64,000 bases of DNA from Codonopsis lanceolata (Eukaryota; Streptophyta; Magnoliopsida; Asterales; Campanulaceae). The notes under the pieces were generated by a model that was given only the letters and a program-made list of their open reading frames with translations, was not told the origin of the DNA and made no database searches. The DNA is taken from contig CM028377.1 in assembly GCA_013146195.2 (NCBI GenBank), positions 102,887,547 to 102,951,546 on the forward strand. Direction: 5' to 3'. The position numbers were made by a program, and so were the translations under genes. The stretch's first letter is position 1. Each line of letters opens with the position of its first letter. Positions 1-9,456 of this stretch are shown here, one piece after another.

Positions 1-1845
1 CGTAATCGAGGCCCTCTTGTTGGTTGAAGCCCTTGGCAACAAGTCGTGCTTTGTATCGGTCGATTGAACCATCTGCTTTCCTTTTAATACGATAGACCCA
101 ACGGCAGCCAACAACATTCATGGAGGGATTGCGGGGCACGAGTGTCCATGTTTCATTCTTTTGTAAGGCCGCGAATTCTTCCACCAGTTTGAGGCTTGTT
201 TAAAGGTGCTGGGTTCAAAATCTGGAGAACCGGATACGATGGCAGAGTGGACACTTGGGAGGGGATAGTGAGGAGAGCCGTAGGTTAATTTGTTGATGCT
301 GCGGTACTTCAATGGTGGTGTGGATTCTGGAGAGGTTGGTTCCGACGGCATAGAGAGAGGGATTGGTGTGACCTGAGAGCGAGGAGGTCGGTCTGGGCGA
401 ACCAGTTGTGGGGGAGATTGAGTATCAAGGGTAATTGGTGTGGTAGGGCTTTGTCTGTTTGGGCTTGTGGGAGAGCACATAGACGGGCCGGCCTGGTCGC
501 ACAGAGAAGGAGCGGACTGAGAGTTAAGAGGCCCAGTGGGGTTGGGAACTGGATCATGGCTATGTGGGCTGGTGGGAACTGTAGGATAAATATGATTTGG
601 ACCGGACAAAGGTGGAGCGGAAACGTGACCTGGGCTAGATGAACATGGAGTTGATGGATTCCCTGTGCTGGCAAGCCTGTCAATTGCAAAAGGAAAAGAA
701 AGCTCATTAAATAAAACATGGCGAGAAATGTATATTTTGCCCGTGGTTTTGTCGTAGCAACGATATCCTTTGCGATGTGCATCATATCCAAGGAACACAC
801 AGTGAATGGACTTGGGTTGCAGTTTGTGTTTGTTATACGGCACAATGTAGGGAAAGCAAGAACAACCAAAAGTTTTGAGAAATTTATAGTCTGGAGGACG
901 TTGAAAGAGCTTTTCATGGGGAGAAATGTAGTTTAACTGTTTCATTGGTAGTCGATTGATCAAAAACACTGCAGTAGAGAAGGCTTCTAACCAAAACTTC
1001 ATGGGAATGTTGGCTTGAGCAAGAAGACACAACCCCATTTGTTCGATATGTTTGTGTTTGCGCTCGACCACACCATTTTGTTGTGGTGTGTAAGGGCAAG
1101 TTAGTTGGTGTTTAATGCCATGTTGGGAAAGAAATTGTCGAAAGGCATGACCGTGAATTCGCCACCACCATCCTGCTTGTACTGCTTTTAATGGTGTGAA
1201 TGGCCTCAATGCGACGAGAGAGTTGGTTCTCAATTTGTAGTTTGAAATTGGCAAACACAGCAGTGACCTCCGATTTACGAGCTATAGGAAATAACTAAGT
1301 GTATCGGGAAAAGTCATCGACAATAGAAAGATAATAATGACATTTATTCAATGATGCAATCGGGGAAGGCCCCCAAATGTCCAAGTGTAACAAAGCGAGT
1401 GGTTCTTTCGAATTAAACGAGCGTGTTACAAAGGGTAATTTGCAAGATTTGCCCAATGGGCATGTTTGACAGAATTTATTTGGGCTAAGTCGACCTTGAA
1501 TGGGTAAGTTAAACTTTTTGTGTAGGATTTGAAGAATTTGAGATGAGGGGTGCCCTAGTCGAGAGTGCCAAACGCCTTGGTTCGCTCGCTCACCAATGAG
1601 AGCAAGTGGACTGTGATGAGTAGAGGGATCAAGGTGAGATGGTAGAGACCGCCGAGCTATGCTCGAAAGAAGGATCTTCTTGGCGTGGAGGTCCTTGACA
1701 CGAAAACCAAAAGCGCCAAGCTCAAAAAAGCAATGATTATCATATGAAAAACGACGAATGGAAAGTAAAGATTTATGGGCATTAGGGACACAAAGATTTA
1801 TGGTAATCGAAGGAGCTACCCTATTCTAGGAGGGAGGCTCCATTT
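1..1845 (-). pseudogene. Ty1/copia pol remnant (pre-integrase, integrase, start of RT)
   Basis: Read on the minus strand, this is the middle of a copia polyprotein whose 3' part lies off the left edge. From right to left it shows a GAG-pre-integrase segment (about 1,500-1,830) with WHSRLGHPS, an integrase zinc finger ending in CQTCPLGKSCKLPF (about 1,430-1,480), the start of the DDE core (LDIWGPSP, IVDDFSRYT; about 1,310-1,390), and the C-terminal core motif CPYTPQQNGVVERK (about 1,060-1,115). The downstream block FLGYDAHRKGYRCYD follows, and then the start of reverse transcriptase (WTLVP, GCRWVYRIKRKADG, YKARLVAKGFNQQEG; about 1-175). The frame shifts near 1,155-1,200 inside the integrase core and again near 185, so it cannot encode a working enzyme. 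A 378-aa open stretch (118-1,254) survives because the proline/serine-rich linker has no stops. No LTR was recognised. Confidence 0.9.
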
Positions 1846-2621
1846 TGTGAAGTTTGAGACACACAAGATCAATGAGTGATTGGATTTTATTCACTCCAAG
1901 CAGCTCCACCGTGGTGGTATAGTTTCTTTCCTGCTCTTGACTTTCAATCATGTCCTTGTTGTCGATTGAAAGTACAAAACTCGCTCCGCCCAACAATAAT
2001 TGTTGTTAATCATCGAAAATATTATATTTAGTCGAAAATTATTGATAATAGAAAACATTTGAAACATTGAATTTGATCTTCTTTGTTATTGATAGGAATG
2101 TATTCACGTTGGCATTCCGAGGTCAATGTGACAATGCGTAATCAAGGTAAATTTAGTGTTTGATTGGTTTAACCTAAGGAATAAGATCTTCTTGGTTCAC
2201 TGTGATTTGAAGAGAAGTAGACAGTATCTTTGTTGCGAAATGTAATTTATCCTAGAGCAAAAGCTAAAATGGTTCTTCTTTTCTCTTTATTTCTCTTGGA
2301 TGTTGTGTCATGTGCATGTTTGTCCTCTGTAGATAACTAATGTGCTAGGATATCATTATTTGTTGTGAGTTTGGTGAGGAAATTTGCAGGAACACTGCTT
2401 TGCCATCGGTTTTATTTGTAACGTATCAAATTACGCCGACTACCTAGTACCCATCGAACACATATATGTATAATAGTATGAGCGAAAAGTGCAAGGCCAT
2501 TGGTCCAACTGAAAATTAATCATGCTACTTTGTCGATGCATGCATTTGACCGAGCAAGAGGCTGGCACAAGATTGGGATGAGTGCATATATGTGTAGTGA
2601 TAGAGAGAAAATAAAAAGATA
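1846..2621. other. AT-rich stretch without a recognised gene
   Basis: No coding region is supported. The minus strand of about 1,840-1,980 has a short open stretch (reading around NYTTTVELLGVNKIQSLID) that abuts the copia remnant. It may be a flanking exon scrap or diverged retroelement sequence, and I cannot assign it. The rest is AT-rich with only short, unrelated reading frames. Confidence 0.4.
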
Positions 2622-2799
2622 CTCCCTCTGTTTCGGGTAAAGAGTCCCCATTTGAAAGTCAATTTTTTTAAGAAAATAACATTTTTAGTAGCACATTAGT
2701 AATAAAATGACACATTTATGCCTTAATTTTTTAAAGTTGACTCTTTAAGTGAAACATACCAAAATTAAATAGTGGATTATTTGCCTGGAACGGAGGGAG
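2622..2799. mobile_element. Stowaway-like MITE
   Basis: A 178-bp element begins CTCCCTCTGTTTCGGG and ends CCTGGAACGGAGGGAG, giving imperfect terminal inverted repeats of the CTCCCTCCGTTC type typical of plant Stowaway (Tc1/mariner) MITEs. It is flanked by TA on the left (2,620-2,621) and a diverged CA on the right (2,800-2,801), consistent with a decayed TA target duplication. A second inner inverted pair is visible (AAAGAGTC near the left, GACTCTTTAA near the right). It has no coding capacity. Confidence 0.85.
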
Positions 2800-3317
2800 C
2801 ATGAGAATAAAAAGTATGAAGTGTATGACCTAATCAAGGAAGATGTATTAGTGTGGATTAGCGTGCACCTGACTTAATCTTTTGAGGGGAAGGAAGGGGG
2901 GGGGAGATGTGTATGTCACGGTGTTGATTGACCTTTTGTTATATTGTTAGTCGTGGAGCTCTTAACAGTGGTGACGGCTTCTTCTTTTTTCATTTCCTTT
3001 TCCCCTTCTTTCTTTTCTCGACAAGATCTTGAAGTTCACGCCTTTTACATTTAACAGACTTATTTGTGTATCACCCGGCTCACTTGTAGACTTCATTCTT
3101 TTCTCCTTAGGACTTTTCCTTGGCACAAAATTTACAATCACATATGATAGAATGATCTGCACTGAAGGATTTTATATTATTCTTTTTTTAGTAGCAAGGA
3201 TTTTACATTATTAGCTTAGAAGAATGATGTACACCGGACATAACTTTAGTCAACTTTCACATAGTAAGAGTACTACTGGCTAAAAGGAGACTCCAATGAA
3301 GTAGCGGTTAAGGAGTG

Positions 3318-3369
3318 ACCGCAGTGGAGGATAAACTTCTCGGTGCTACCGCAGTGGAGGATAAACTTC
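3318..3369. repeat. 30-bp-period direct repeat, two copies
   Basis: The 22-base string beginning ACCGCAGTGGAGG and ending AAACTTC occurs at 3,318 and again at 3,348, identical both times. This is a local tandem duplication. The surrounding intervals (2,800-3,317 and 3,370-3,823) contain no coding sequence I can support. Confidence 0.8.
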
Positions 3370-3823
3370 AAATAGTGGTGAGTATAGCTTAACATGTTTG
3401 AAAAGTCTTAAAATCAAGGGATTTATATCTGGCATTGGAGTTGCTCATAATTACAATAATTCTTGAGCATAATTCATATATATAGCATTGGAGTGCCTTT
3501 TTAAGCTCTACGTTCGTCCTTAATACTGAAGTGCCTGGGTATCTCGTGGAAATTAGTACCCATCTATACTTTTGAAGTTTGATCGCATCATTACGTACAT
3601 TTGATTTAATATTGTATCGGTGTAAAGGTTCCCGAGACCATAGACAAACTCGCAAAGGTTGGAATCAAAATTTGGATCCTAACGGGGATAAGATGGAGAT
3701 AATATCAATATAGGGAATGATTGCGGGATTGTTATATATTTTTGATGAAAATTATGTCAAGCTTGATGTTGGCATTTCTTCACAATGAAAGTTGCAAATC
3801 ATGACTATTTCACATATCTATAG

Positions 3824-4444
3824 GTATGCTTGTAGCTTACTGAGACAGGGAATGAATCAAATCATTATCACATTAGATTCTCCGCATAACCGCCTTTGGA
3901 AAAGCTAGGGGACAGGGATGCAGTTGCTAAGGTACCTTCACTATGAATCATTTCATGATAGTTGGTTCTCATATTGATTTTGAAAATTTTGATCTTTTTA
4001 GGTTTCCAGGTGAAAACATAAAAAGCAAGCCGAGAGAAGGTAGATTGCAACTTGATTCATCTAAAAGAAGTTATGCCGAGTTTGGTTTGATAATTGATGG
4101 AAAATCCTTGGCATTTGTTCTCAAAGAAAATCTGGAAAGCTCATTTTTGGAACTTGCAATGAATTGTGCATCAGTTATTTGATGTCGCTCCTCACCTAAA
4201 CAAAAAGCTCTTGTAAGTACTAGCACCCTCTCCATTGGTAGGTTCGATTGAAATTTTATTTTCACTTCTTAAAACACTGCCATATCAATATAATCTGGCA
4301 TATTATTTCCAAGTGTGCATGTTACAAGATTGGTGAAGATAGGAGCAAGCAAAACTACGTTTGAATAGGTGATGGGGAAAATGATGTTGGGATGCTTCAC
4401 GAAGCTGATATCGAGTTGGCATTAGTGGTGCAGAAGGGATGCAG
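3824..4444 (+). pseudogene. P4-type ATPase (aminophospholipid flippase, ALA-like) fragment
   Basis: Three exon-like blocks match the cytoplasmic P/N-domain region of plant P4-ATPases, which flip aminophospholipids across membranes. Block 1 (3,824-3,931) reads YACSLLRQGMNQIIITLDSP and then, after a frameshift, LEKLGDRDAVAK, ending at a GT donor. Block 2 (4,020-4,212) reads LIIDGKSLAFVL and FLELAMNCASVI, then a TGA where the family has cysteine, then CRSSPKQKAL and a GTAAGT donor. Block 3 (4,321-4,444) reads VTRLVK and, in a shifted frame, GDGENDVGMLHEAD, the hinge motif GDGxNDVxML of P-type ATPases. The acceptor before block 3 lacks AG. Retained introns point to a DNA-level duplication or capture rather than retroposition. 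The catalytic DKTGT region and the membrane segments are absent, so it is non-functional. Confidence 0.85.
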
Positions 4445-4484
4445 GTTATTATTGCTTATGTTACATATTTACAACCTTTAGTTT

Positions 4485-4537
4485 TCACTATTCTACTCCA
4501 TTCTATTCTATTCTATTCTTCTCTCTCTCTCTCTCTC
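4485..4537. repeat. Microsatellite: (TTCTA)n followed by (CT)n
   Basis: A run of ATTCT/TTCTA pentamers passes directly into about nine CT dinucleotides. This is a simple sequence repeat downstream of the flippase fragment. Confidence 0.85.
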
Positions 4538-5103
4538 GGGTGGACTGAGGGATTCAGATGCTTAATTGTGAGTGAAATGTCAACCCATAAATATCCAACT
4601 GCTTGGGCTTGGTAAGATGGATCCTATCAAACTATCCAGCGCCATCACTTTTTGATGCTGTCAACATATGCCCTTCTCTCCAAGGCGCGTGAATAAAGAA
4701 TAGAAAAAAAGAATCTAATCCATGTCAACTATACCCTTATATTATCTGTATTCACAAGGGAAGGGAACTTGACAAAAGATATAGATGTTTGTGCATGTCC
4801 ATCTTCCATTCCTATTCTTTTTATCAGTCTGCACAATGTTGCCTATCCAATATCTCTCTAGGACAATGTTGCCTATCCAATATGCACCTCTGAGTCACCT
4901 GGTGCTGGAACAAACAAAATTAGATTCTATGTGAAAAGCATACACTCAAGTTCAGTCAACTCCATTCACCCTCTGTCCCAACAGGTAACAAATGGCAAAA
5001 AATAATGCTTATCAAATAAAGAAACTCTGAAAGTTACCCTACTTTATGATTACGAATGAAGAATCATGCTTGTCAAAGACAATTGTCAAAGGTTAGAACT
5101 CAC
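4538..5103. other. No gene recognised
   Basis: Non-coding on both strands as far as I can see. A short direct repeat (GGACAATGTTGCCTATCCAATAT, seen near 4,835 without its first bases and again at 4,861) is the only structure noticed. Confidence 0.4.
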
Positions 5104-5253
5104 GATGTATTTAGAGGTTGATGTCTCGCCATAATCGGTAAAACTCCACTGATCTTCTGAATCAAGCAAAAGACACTCGTACTTATCATACCAACTTATA
5201 TCCTCAGACTCCTTTACAGAGGGCCCTCGAATCTCATAAAACTTACTGATGAC
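5104..5253 (-). pseudogene. Orphan exon of an unidentified gene
   Basis: On the minus strand a good acceptor (TTGTTACAG) precedes an open 150-bp block of exactly 50 codons, which ends at a consensus donor (GTGAGT). It translates with residues such as FYEIRGPSVKESEDISWYDK and SEDQWSFTDYGE, acidic and aromatic-rich. Clean splice signals and a whole number of codons suggest a real or recently lost exon. I do not recognise the family. It lies between the flippase fragment and CACTA sequences, so it may be another captured gene piece. Confidence 0.5.
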
Positions 5254-5340
5254 CTGTAACAAGTTAAAGAACATTTCCATCAAAGAGTAAAAAATGAAAA
5301 TTTTCAAGTGCGGAAATGGAATATGTAATTCAGGGTTTAG

Positions 5341-5391
5341 GTCTCCATCAACGTTTTAAAAACGTTGTAAAAGCCCTTTTTTGTTGTAGTG
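5341..5391. repeat. CACTA-type transposon terminus (right end)
   Basis: Read on the minus strand the block starts CACTACAACAAAAAAGGGC, a typical CACTA (En/Spm) terminal inverted repeat. A subterminal palindrome follows (CAACGTTT / AAACGTTG around TAA, 5,349-5,367). The TAGTG end at 5,391 means its element lies to the left. No matching CACTA-forward left end was seen in the window. Confidence 0.6.
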
Positions 5392-5493
5392 GATGCACAT
5401 GCCGGTATATTATATTTATGTATTTTGACAAATAATTTCTTTTCTTATAACATGTCTTTTTAAGTATTCTTTTTTCCTTTTTATTGTTTTCAG

Positions 5494-6056
5494 ATTAAGA
5501 ATGGATACAAGCTGGATGCATTTAAGAGAGATTATTTGGAGAGAGATTCAGGTATCTATCTATCTATATCCAAATCTTTCTATAGCAATTTGTCTAACAA
5601 ATTACGTTTTGGTCACACATGTTAATTTCTATTGAGCTAATTAATTACTATTTATTGTATTTAGCATAAGACAAATGCTAGGGAAGAAAATAAAATAGCA
5701 TGTATGAAAAAAGTTGGTGACCTGTGGAAGAAGTGAAAGCATAGGGTGAAGGAACGCTATTTTATTCCAAACAAGGATGATTCTGAAAAAATTTTGATTC
5801 CACCAACAGATACTCGGGTAGATCCCGCTTACTGGCCTGACTTGGTGGATTATTGGAAGCTTGAAAAGATTGAGGTATGTAAACTATTCTGGTCTTTGCA
5901 TGGTTGATGTTCTCAAGCTTATATAATGTATAAGCTTATGTGCTATGAATATGATTTGTATTTTAGGCTAAAGCTGAACGTAATTATGCAAATCATAAGC
6001 AACTCAAGTTCCAACACAGGACAGGAAGGATTTCACACGCTAATATTCAAGCAGAG
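5494..6056 (+). pseudogene. Plant transposase, Ptta/En/Spm type (CACTA-associated)
   Basis: Three exon-like blocks with splice signals match the conserved C-terminal domain of plant Ptta/En/Spm transposase proteins, the DNA-binding accessory protein type of CACTA elements. Block 1 (5,494-5,551, after TTTTCAG) reads YKLDAFKRDYLERDS. Block 2 (5,665-5,874) reads ENKIACMKKVGDLWKK, then a TGA at 5,734-5,736 where the family has W, then KHRVKERYF and WPDLVDYWKLEKIE, ending at GTATGT. Block 3 (5,967-6,056, after TTTTAG) reads AKAERNYANHKQLK and HRTGRISHANIQAE, ending at GTAAGC. The block 1/2 junction does not keep frame. It is inactive. It probably belongs to the CACTA element that ends at 9,456. 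Confidence 0.8.
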
Positions 6057-6073
6057 GTAAGCTACATAACTAA

Positions 6074-6264
6074 AAATCTTGTTAGGGTGCCCTCGTTTGA
6101 TGAGTGTGCACCATTGTTTTGTTGTTGTACGTAAATGCTTTGTTGGGGTGCCCTTGCTTGATGGGTGTGCACCATTGTTTTGTTGTTGTACGTAAATGCT
6201 TTGTTGGGGTGCCCTCGTTTGATGGGTGTGCACCATTGTTTTGTTGTTTTACGTAAATGCTTTG
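6074..6264. repeat. 61-bp tandem repeat, three copies
   Basis: Three near-identical units carry GGGTGCCCTCGTTTGATGGG and GTGCACCATTGTTTTGTTGT at a spacing of exactly 61 bp. Because 61 is not a multiple of three and no unit contains a stop on the minus strand, all three minus-strand frames stay open and give the same repetitive peptides in rotated order. This is a minisatellite artefact, not a gene. Confidence 0.9.
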
Positions 6265-6359
6265 GCCCAAATTCTAAGGAGGACAAATGTCTACTTTAAT
6301 GATACAAAAATCTTCCTAAGAAATCCTCTCGTAAATAACTCTAGTAAGGCTACAAAACT

Positions 6360-7593
6360 TAACAGGATCAACAACTGTCATACTCTCCACTAGTTTGTTT
6401 GGATTAGTATCATTTTCATCATCTCCAGAGTGTGTTGCTGCCATTTGCATTAGTTCTTCCTAAAACTCGGTTAATTTTCCATCTTCTTTCGCCTCCACCC
6501 CTCTCAGTTGCACAGGCTCTGTATGTATTTGAATGTGATAGATAATTAGTAAATTTTGAAATCAGAAATCCATACTTTGTTTATAATATTGCATATTCAA
6601 CTAGAGGATGACCTAGAGCGTTTCAACTCTATTAAGAGCTATAGTAGACCCCTTGTTCCAGTGGAATGGAATTGAAGCTATTACCTATTACCGCCACACA
6701 CGGCTAATGGCTATGGACTGCCGAAGACCGAGATCGATCATCCACTTGCCACTTATAGGTGAAAAGCAAAAGACTAGGATTTCAATTCGCCACTTTGGCT
6801 TTGATGTTAGGGCTAGTAAATTGACTGCTTCTGCTGCACACACAAATTAATCAAGGAGTTGGGTCTCACTGTTACTATTCACCCTCGCCCACAACAAATG
6901 AATCAATATTATGGGTCCAACTACTAGTATTAGATTTAGACATCAAGTTGGCTAGCAAAGACAGGTGTGGTGGCCCGGGTCTAAAGAGGAGCGTTGTCAA
7001 GCTTGATTTACCGAAGAAATTCAGGTCTGAGACTCGAGATTTTCAACCTCTGTACTGAGACCTCATGTTTGAGTTTTTTGTTAGGGGGGCTATAGCTCAT
7101 AGGAATGATGCATTTAATTCCCTTGCCCTATTCAAAAGTAGTGCGCTGAACTGTGCGTGCGTGCACACCACACTCAACATGACTAATGGAAAAAACTGAT
7201 ATGATAGATGATACAAGAAGAAGAGTAACCTGGACAGTCTATTCTTGGAGTTTGTCTACGCAGAACACCCTCACATGTGTCCACCCACGCATCTTTCTTA
7301 CTTAGAAACTCATTCAAATAAAAAATCTTCTTCACCGTTGCCGGAATTGAAGAATGTTCAAACTGAAATGTATGATACGGCCCTGATGGTCCATGTACAG
7401 ATGTAATTGTCATTGTTAGTTAAGAGGCAACGTTGTTTTAAATAAATGATGTCCCTCTCATTTATCAAAAAAACTGAAATTGATTTCGAATCATTATTAC
7501 TTAATCAAAACAATGCAAAACGCAAATACCTATTCCACGTACAATCCATGGTGAAATCATTATGGCTGGAACCCCAACACCTAGACAATCAAA
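6360..7593 (-). pseudogene. Non-specific phospholipase C (NPC-like) fragment
   Basis: Three minus-strand exon blocks match plant non-specific phospholipase C of the phosphoesterase superfamily, which hydrolyses phospholipid head groups. Exon at 7,530-7,593: acceptor CTTTCAG, then LGVGVPAIMISPWIVRG, donor GTATTT. Exon at about 7,230-7,398: VHGPSGP, EHSSIPATVKKIF, LNEFLSKKDAW and PRIDCP, donor GTTACT; its acceptor lacks a usable AG. Exon at about 6,360-6,518: acceptor ACATACAG, then EPVQLRGVEAKEDGKLTEF, an in-frame TAG where the family has Q, then EELMQMAA and NKLVESMTV. The N-terminal catalytic half (ENRSFDH region) was not found. The stop and the lost acceptor make it a pseudogene or captured fragment. 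It runs opposite to the Ptta sequence that flanks it. Confidence 0.85.
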
Positions 7594-7810
7594 CTGAAAG
7601 TTATTGTTGAAAAGAAAGCAAAAATAGACAAAGTACTTGGATGAAGGAAATAGATAGGGTAACCTGTAAAGTTTCAACAAATACATGGTTAGATTGAGTT
7701 GACCAAGTTAAACGTAATATCATAAGGATTTAAATTCTTAAATCAAGCAAATTATCAGCTAGGACTTGAAAAATCACCAAGCTAACTTGCGTATCCAACA
7801 TGGAGCCTAC

Positions 7811-7926
7811 TCAATTTTGCTGGGATCCTAATTGACTATCATTACTATAGCACATAGAAACCCAATCTGCTACTTCTGGGTTAACAACCTGGATGGTGTC
7901 AATCCCTGATCCATTGAACTCTCCGG
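7811..7926 (-). pseudogene. Orphan terminal exon of an unidentified gene
   Basis: After an acceptor-like TTTTTCATAG on the minus strand, an open block reads GEFNGSGIDTIQVVNPEVAD and then WVSMCYSND, and ends at a stop codon. I do not recognise the family. It sits 220 bp upstream (minus sense) of the first recognised NPC exon, but it does not resemble the part of NPC expected there, so it may come from a different gene. Confidence 0.35.
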
Positions 7927-8035
7927 CTATGAAAAAGCAAAGGAGAAAGAGATGATACTCAATTTGTGCAGGTTTTGTCTTGTGCGAAGAAAGATGAGAA
8001 CAGTTTTGGCCTAGTTTAAAAATACTCATCTTCAT

Positions 8036-8899
8036 TATTTACGTTGTAATTTCAAGATAAGTTGAATTTGTTTATTAAGGGATTGCTAGGATTTAGGTTA
8101 TAGGCTCTTTAAGTTCAAGTTATTGTTGGGATATTCTTGTTGAATTATTAGACTTAACTAGTCCTAGCCCTAGTAGAATTATGATTTCTTTGTCTTCTAA
8201 ATATCGACTTAATTTTCCATCATTTGATTGGAGTGAAATATAATTATTGATTTGTGGCGTTATGGCTTTCAAGCATGCTTGATAGGTTGCGAGGGTAGAT
8301 GCTCATCTTTTCTGTTTCATTCATTCTTCCTTCTTTCTTCTGTACTTCCAGAGTAGGAGTCGCCCTACTATGCCCGACATTAGTTGTACATTTAAAAGCC
8401 GGTGCTTAGCTTGCTAAGTATAGGAAAAGTATCATTTTCCTTTCATCTATATAATTTATACTAATTATATAATTAGTTGGCTTTTATACTAATTATATAA
8501 TTTTTGTTGTAGGCTCAGACCAACTCATCGATGGACGATTTGAGCTAGCTATTTGAATGATGGACGACTTGATCCGTCTATTTCAATAGACACTTTTGTA
8601 TAAGAAAGACACTTATTGAAACTTTAGTTTTTGAAGGGTAGTTGATCTATATACAATCTTTTTTTTATTGTTCTTTTATGTAATTTTGAATATTTTTTGA
8701 CTAATTGGGTATCAATTACAAACATATCTATATAATTAGTTTGTGTTATGACTTCAATTCATTTCTATAAAATGTAATTGTTTTTCATTTGATAATTAGC
8801 ATATATTTGACTCCAACAAATAGTTGGCATAATAATAAAAACTTGAAAAAAATGGTGGCCATCTCATATTAAAATGACAACAAATACAAAAAAAATCGG
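8036..8899. other. Non-coding interior of the CACTA remnant
   Basis: AT-rich. Contains an 18-bp direct repeat (TATACTAATTATATAATT near 8,456 and 8,487). It also holds a possible last exon of the CACTA gene on the plus strand: acceptor TTGTTGTAG near 8,511, then a short open stretch ending in a stop within 12 codons. Confidence 0.35.
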
Positions 8900-9456
8900 T
8901 CACAAATGGTATTTGGGAGGGCATCAACTGTGCCAAATACTATGTGGGAGGTCAAACACAATCGTCCCAAATACTATTTAGGAGGGCAACAAAATCGTGC
9001 CAATTACTATTGGGGAGGGCAAACCTAATCGTGCCAAATACTATTTGGGAGGGCGACTGAACCGTCCCTAATACTATTTGAGAGGGGAATCAAAACCGTG
9101 CCAATTACTATTTGGGAGGGCAACCCAACCGTGCCAAAATACTATTTGGGACGGCATCAAAACCGTGCCAAAATACTATTTGGGACGGCATCAAAACCGT
9201 GCCAAATACTATTTGTGACATTTCATCAAAAATCGTCCCAAATATGTGTTAAATGGCACCACCCTATCAAACCGTCACCTTTGTCGTGCCAAATACTTTT
9301 TGGGACGGTTTTGGTCCGAGACAAATGTATTTGGCACCCTTGTATTTGGGAGGGAGCCAAAACCGTCCCAATGCCGTCCCAAATACCTTTTGTGACGGTT
9401 TTGACAGTATTTGGGACGGTTTTTGGCCGTCCCAAATACCCATTTTTCTTGTAGTG
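8900..9456. mobile_element. CACTA element right end: subterminal repeat array and TIR
   Basis: Roughly 11 imperfect units of about 35 bp, each with CCGTGCCAAATACTATTTGG or CGTCCCAAATAC, lead to a terminus that on the minus strand starts CACTACAAGAAAAATGGG, the canonical CACTA TIR. Subterminal repeats of this sort are the transposase binding region of En/Spm elements. Each unit is itself a near palindrome (CCAAATA/TATTTGG). Both orientations of the TATTTGGGACGG core occur, mostly inverted near the end. The TAGTG end is at 9,456, so the element extends left, probably through the Ptta remnant. The left terminus was not found. Confidence 0.85.

Noticed and set aside
309..917. 202-codon minus-strand ORF overlapping the copia remnant
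   Set aside because: It is an alternative frame of the proline/serine-rich linker after integrase; the integrase motifs are in the other frame.
3318..3369. CRISPR-like short repeat
   Set aside because: Only two copies with a short spacer, in plant nuclear DNA.
9098..9454. 118-codon plus-strand ORF with repeated NRAKILFGTASKPCQILF-like peptides
   Set aside because: Translation of the CACTA subterminal repeats; no start or domain context.
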